A stretch of DNA of 7,370 nt, taken from contig CALBJG010000122.1 of NCBI GenBank assembly GCA_937892865.1, positions 1 through 7,370 of the forward strand, read 5' to 3'. The position numbers and the translations under genes were made by a program. This DNA comes from an uncultured Clostridia bacterium. GTDB lineage: Bacteria; Bacillota; Clostridia; Oscillospirales; Oscillospiraceae. Shown here piece after piece: positions 5,415 to 7,370 of the stretch (position 1 is its first letter; the number at the start of each line of letters is the position of its first letter). The notes under the pieces were generated by a model that saw only the letters and a list, made by a program, of their open reading frames with translations, did not search any database and had not been told where the DNA came from.

Positions 5415-5506
5415 ATAAATGGACAATGTTACAATGGACAATTATGGCGTCGGCTAACGCCGACGAATCATAAACTTTTTAATTGTCAATTGTCAATTGT
5501 CAATTT
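5415..5506. repeat. Palindromic repeat island between infB and rbfA
   Basis: On the plus strand the left part has GGACAAT-type units (5421-5427 and 5437-5443). The right part has three exact tandem AATTGTC units plus AATT (5481-5505). The two sides are imperfect reverse complements, with GACAATT (5437-5443) matching AATTGTC (5481-5487) exactly. In the centre is a hairpin CGTCGGC-TAAC-GCCGACG (5448-5465). No open reading frame of note is present. Similar ATTGTC arrays are a familiar sight in gaps of gut Clostridia, but I cannot name a family. Confidence 0.8.
5467..5496 (-). promoter_or_regulatory. Candidate rbfA promoter built from tandem repeats
   Basis: On the minus strand, a perfect -35 TTGACA (5491-5496), 18-bp spacer, and -10 TATGAT (5467-5472, 5/6). 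Two further TTGACA hexamers lie at 5484-5489 and 5498-5503, with spacers of 11 and 25 bp, which are unsuitable. The predicted start is near 5460, giving a leader of about 68 nt to rbfA. It follows the infB terminator, so it could restart transcription of rbfA-nrnA-truB. Confidence 0.68.
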
Positions 5507-5511
5507 AGTAT

Positions 5512-5543
5512 AAAAGCCGCGCCGCAAACGCGGTGCGGCTTTT
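5512..5543 (-). terminator. Terminator-like hairpin after infB
   Basis: AAAAGCCGC (5512-5520), a G-T pair position, CCGC (5522-5525), loop AAAC, GCGG (5530-5533), GCGGCTTTT (5535-5543). The stem is long, GC-rich and symmetric, with only four Ts on either side, so it could act in both directions but is probably moderate in strength. It begins 3 nt after the infB stop codon. Partial read-through is likely because the downstream genes are normally co-transcribed with infB. Confidence 0.75.
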
Positions 5544-5546
5544 ATG

Positions 5547-7370
5547 TTATCGTTTTACTTCTTCCATGACGAAGCACTCGAAGATGTCGCCTTCTTTGAT
5601 GTCGTTGAACTTCAGAATGCTCATACCGCACTCATAACCGGCGGTGACTTCCTTGGCTGCGTCCTTGAAACGCTGCAAAGAGCCAACTTCGCCTTCGTGA
5701 ATGACGATATTATCACGAAGCACACGCACCTGGGCATCCCGGGACACCTTGCCGTCCTTGACCATACAGCCGGCGATGGTGCCGACAGCGGAGACCTTGT
5801 AGGTCATACGCACTTCTGCGTGACCGATGACAGCCTCCTGGTAGGTAGGCGCAAGCATACCCTTCATAGCTGCTTCGATCTCGTCGATGGCATCGTAAAT
5901 AACACGGTAGAACCGCATATCCACAGCGGTACGCTGGGCGCTGGCCTGGGCGCCGGCATCGGGACGGACGTTAAAGCCGACGATGATCGCCCCTGCGGTG
6001 GAAGCCAGCAGGATATCGGATTCATTGATAGCGCCGACACCGGTGTGAATGACACGGACACGGACTTCCTCATTGGAGATCTTCTCCAGAGAAGCCTTCA
6101 CAGCCTCGGCAGAACCCTGGACGTCAGCCTTGACGATCAGGGGCAATTCCTTCATCTGGCCTTCCTGCATCTTGGCAAACAGATTATCCAAAGTGACTTT
6201 CTGCATCGCATTGGCGGCGGCATCCTTGGCTGCCTGCTTCCGCTGCTCTACCAGTTCTCTTGCCATACGCTCGTCGGTAACGGCGTTGAACTCGTCACCG
6301 GGGGCGGGGACTTCTGCAAGACCGGTGATCTCCACAGGTACGGAAGGACCTGCGGTTTTCACAGTACGACCCTTGTCGTTGGTCATCACACGGACACGGC
6401 CAACGGCAGTGCCGGCAATGACGATATCGCCCTGGTTAAGCGTACCGTTCTGCACCAGCAAGGTGGCGATGGGACCGCGGTTTTTATCCAGACGGGCCTC
6501 GATGACCGTGCCTTTGGCGCGGCGGTTGGGGTTGGCTTTCAGTTCCTGCACCTCGGCGGTGAGGATGACCATTTCCAGCAATTCATCCAGACCCTGGCCG
6601 GTTTTGGCAGAGATGGGAACGATGACTGTTTCGCCGCCCCACTCTTCCGGGATCAGTTCATACTCGGTCAGTTGCTGCTTGATCCGGTCGGGGTTGGCCT
6701 CGGGCTTATCCATCTTGTTGATGGCAACAATAATGGGAACTTCCGCTGCCTTTGCGTGGTTGATAGACTCCACGGTCTGGGGCATAATGCCGTCGTCGGC
6801 AGCAACCACCAGAATGGCGATATCGGTGCTCTTGGCGCCGCGGGCGCGCATAGAGGTAAAGGCGGCGTGACCGGGGGTATCCAGGAATGTCACCATATTG
6901 CCGTTTACATCGACAGTATATGCGCCGATGTGCTGGGTGATACCGCCTGCCTCGCCGGCAGTGACGGAGGTCTTCCGGATGGCGTCCAAAGTGGAGGTCT
7001 TACCGTGGTCAACGTGACCCATAACCACCACAACAGGGGCGCGGCCCTTCAGCTCTTCTGCGGTGTCCTCATGTTCTTCGATCAGCCGCTCCTCGATGGT
7101 GACGGTGATCTCCTTCTCCACCTTGCAGCCCATTTCCACAGCTACATATTCGGCAGTATCGAAATCAATTGTCTGATTGATGCCGGCCATAACGCCGTTC
7201 TTCATCAGAAGCTTGATGACCTCGCCGGCGGGCTTCTTCATACGGGAAGCCAGCTCGCCAACAGTGATCTCATCGGGGATCTTAACGGTAACAGGGGCTT
7301 TCCGGGCCACTTCCATCTGCAGCCGGCGCAGCTTCTCCTGCTCCTCGTTGCGGGCCTTGTTGCCCTTGAA
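5547..7370 (-). CDS. infB: Translation initiation factor IF-2, C-terminal 607 residues, cut by window edge
   Basis: IF-2 is the GTPase that brings fMet-tRNA to the 30S subunit and promotes subunit joining. The frame is open through the right edge, so the ATG at 7316 is internal and the true start lies outside. Numbering from the edge residue, an IF2_N domain with VKIPDEITVGELASRM lies at about 29-44. The G domain has GHVDHGKT (118-125), GGITQHIGA (142-150), DTPGH (164-168), NKMD (218-221) and SAK (254-256). Domain II follows (KGTVIEARLDKNRGPIATLLVQ region), then domain III with IVKADVQGSAEAVKASL, and the fMet-tRNA-binding C2 domain ending in DIKEGDIFECF. All GTPase motifs are intact. It heads the rbfA-nrnA-truB series, separated by a hairpin and repeat island of 154 bp. 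The missing part would be the N-terminal region. Confidence 0.98.
   Translation of the reverse strand, partial: FKGNKARNEEQEKLRRLQMEVARKAPVTVKIPDEITVGELASRMKKPAGEVIKLLMKNGVMAGINQTIDFDTAEYVAVEMGCKVEKEITVTIEERLIEEHEDTAEELKGRAPVVVVMGHVDHGKTSTLDAIRKTSVTAGEAGGITQHIGAYTVDVNGNMVTFLDTPGHAAFTSMRARGAKSTDIAILVVAADDGIMPQTVESINHAKAAEVPIIVAINKMDKPEANPDRIKQQLTEYELIPEEWGGETVIVPISAKTGQGLDELLEMVILTAEVQELKANPNRRAKGTVIEARLDKNRGPIATLLVQNGTLNQGDIVIAGTAVGRVRVMTNDKGRTVKTAGPSVPVEITGLAEVPAPGDEFNAVTDERMARELVEQRKQAAKDAAANAMQKVTLDNLFAKMQEGQMKELPLIVKADVQGSAEAVKASLEKISNEEVRVRVIHTGVGAINESDILLASTAGAIIVGFNVRPDAGAQASAQRTAVDMRFYRVIYDAIDEIEAAMKGMLAPTYQEAVIGHAEVRMTYKVSAVGTIAGCMVKDGKVSRDAQVRVLRDNIVIHEGEVGSLQRFKDAAKEVTAGYECGMSILKFNDIKEGDIFECFVMEEVKR

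Noticed and set aside
5481..5505. Tandem AATTGTC units as a CRISPR array
   Set aside because: The units are 7 bp with no spacers.
6049..6870. A 273-codon plus-strand frame opposite infB
   Set aside because: Low-complexity Ser/Thr/Arg-rich translation typical of a mirror of a GC-biased gene; the minus strand encodes intact IF-2 GTPase motifs.

Overview
All seven genes lie on the minus strand and are bacterial housekeeping genes for translation and RNA metabolism. In transcription order, from high to low coordinates, they are infB (5' part beyond the window), rbfA, an nrnA-type DHH phosphoesterase gene, truB, ribF, rpsO and pnp (3' part beyond the window). This is the classic infB-rbfA-(DHH)-truB-ribF-rpsO-pnp order of Firmicutes. 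The DHH gene between rbfA and truB, strong AGGAGG-type ribosome binding sites, moderate GC, and dispersed hairpin repeats in the gaps suggest an uncultured or gut-type Clostridia (Oscillospiraceae/Lachnospiraceae-like). The family-level guess is an inference from style only.

Layout: infB (IF-2) ends at 5547 and a terminator-like GC hairpin (5512-5543) follows at once. A short repeat island (about 5415-5506) carries three tandem 7-bp units, each presenting a TTGACA hexamer on the minus strand. One of these is spaced 18 bp from TATGAT, which makes a convincing promoter for rbfA. rbfA, nrnA and truB are tightly coupled: rbfA overlaps nrnA by 23 bp, and nrnA and truB share an ATGA overlap. A 297-bp gap with hairpins and two inverted copies of a dispersed repeat separates truB from ribF. 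ribF is followed by rpsO, which has its own extended -10 promoter (1993-2021), a roughly 117-nt structured leader and a textbook intrinsic terminator (1562-1591). pnp follows after a structured leader of about 290 nt that contains a 71-nt long hairpin and a third copy of the dispersed repeat.

Together the genes cover initiation (IF-2), 30S maturation (RbfA, S15), tRNA U55 modification (TruB), flavin cofactor synthesis (RibF), and RNA turnover from long RNA (PNPase) down to nano-RNA (NrnA). No gene here is novel. The items worth a second look are non-coding: a three-copy hairpin repeat family with compensatory base changes, a long pnp-leader hairpin reminiscent of RNase III-dependent pnp autoregulation, a repeat-derived promoter for rbfA, and a sealed rpsO leader that may be an S15 autoregulatory site. 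I saw no CRISPR array, tRNA, rRNA, transposase gene or plus-strand gene that I would defend.
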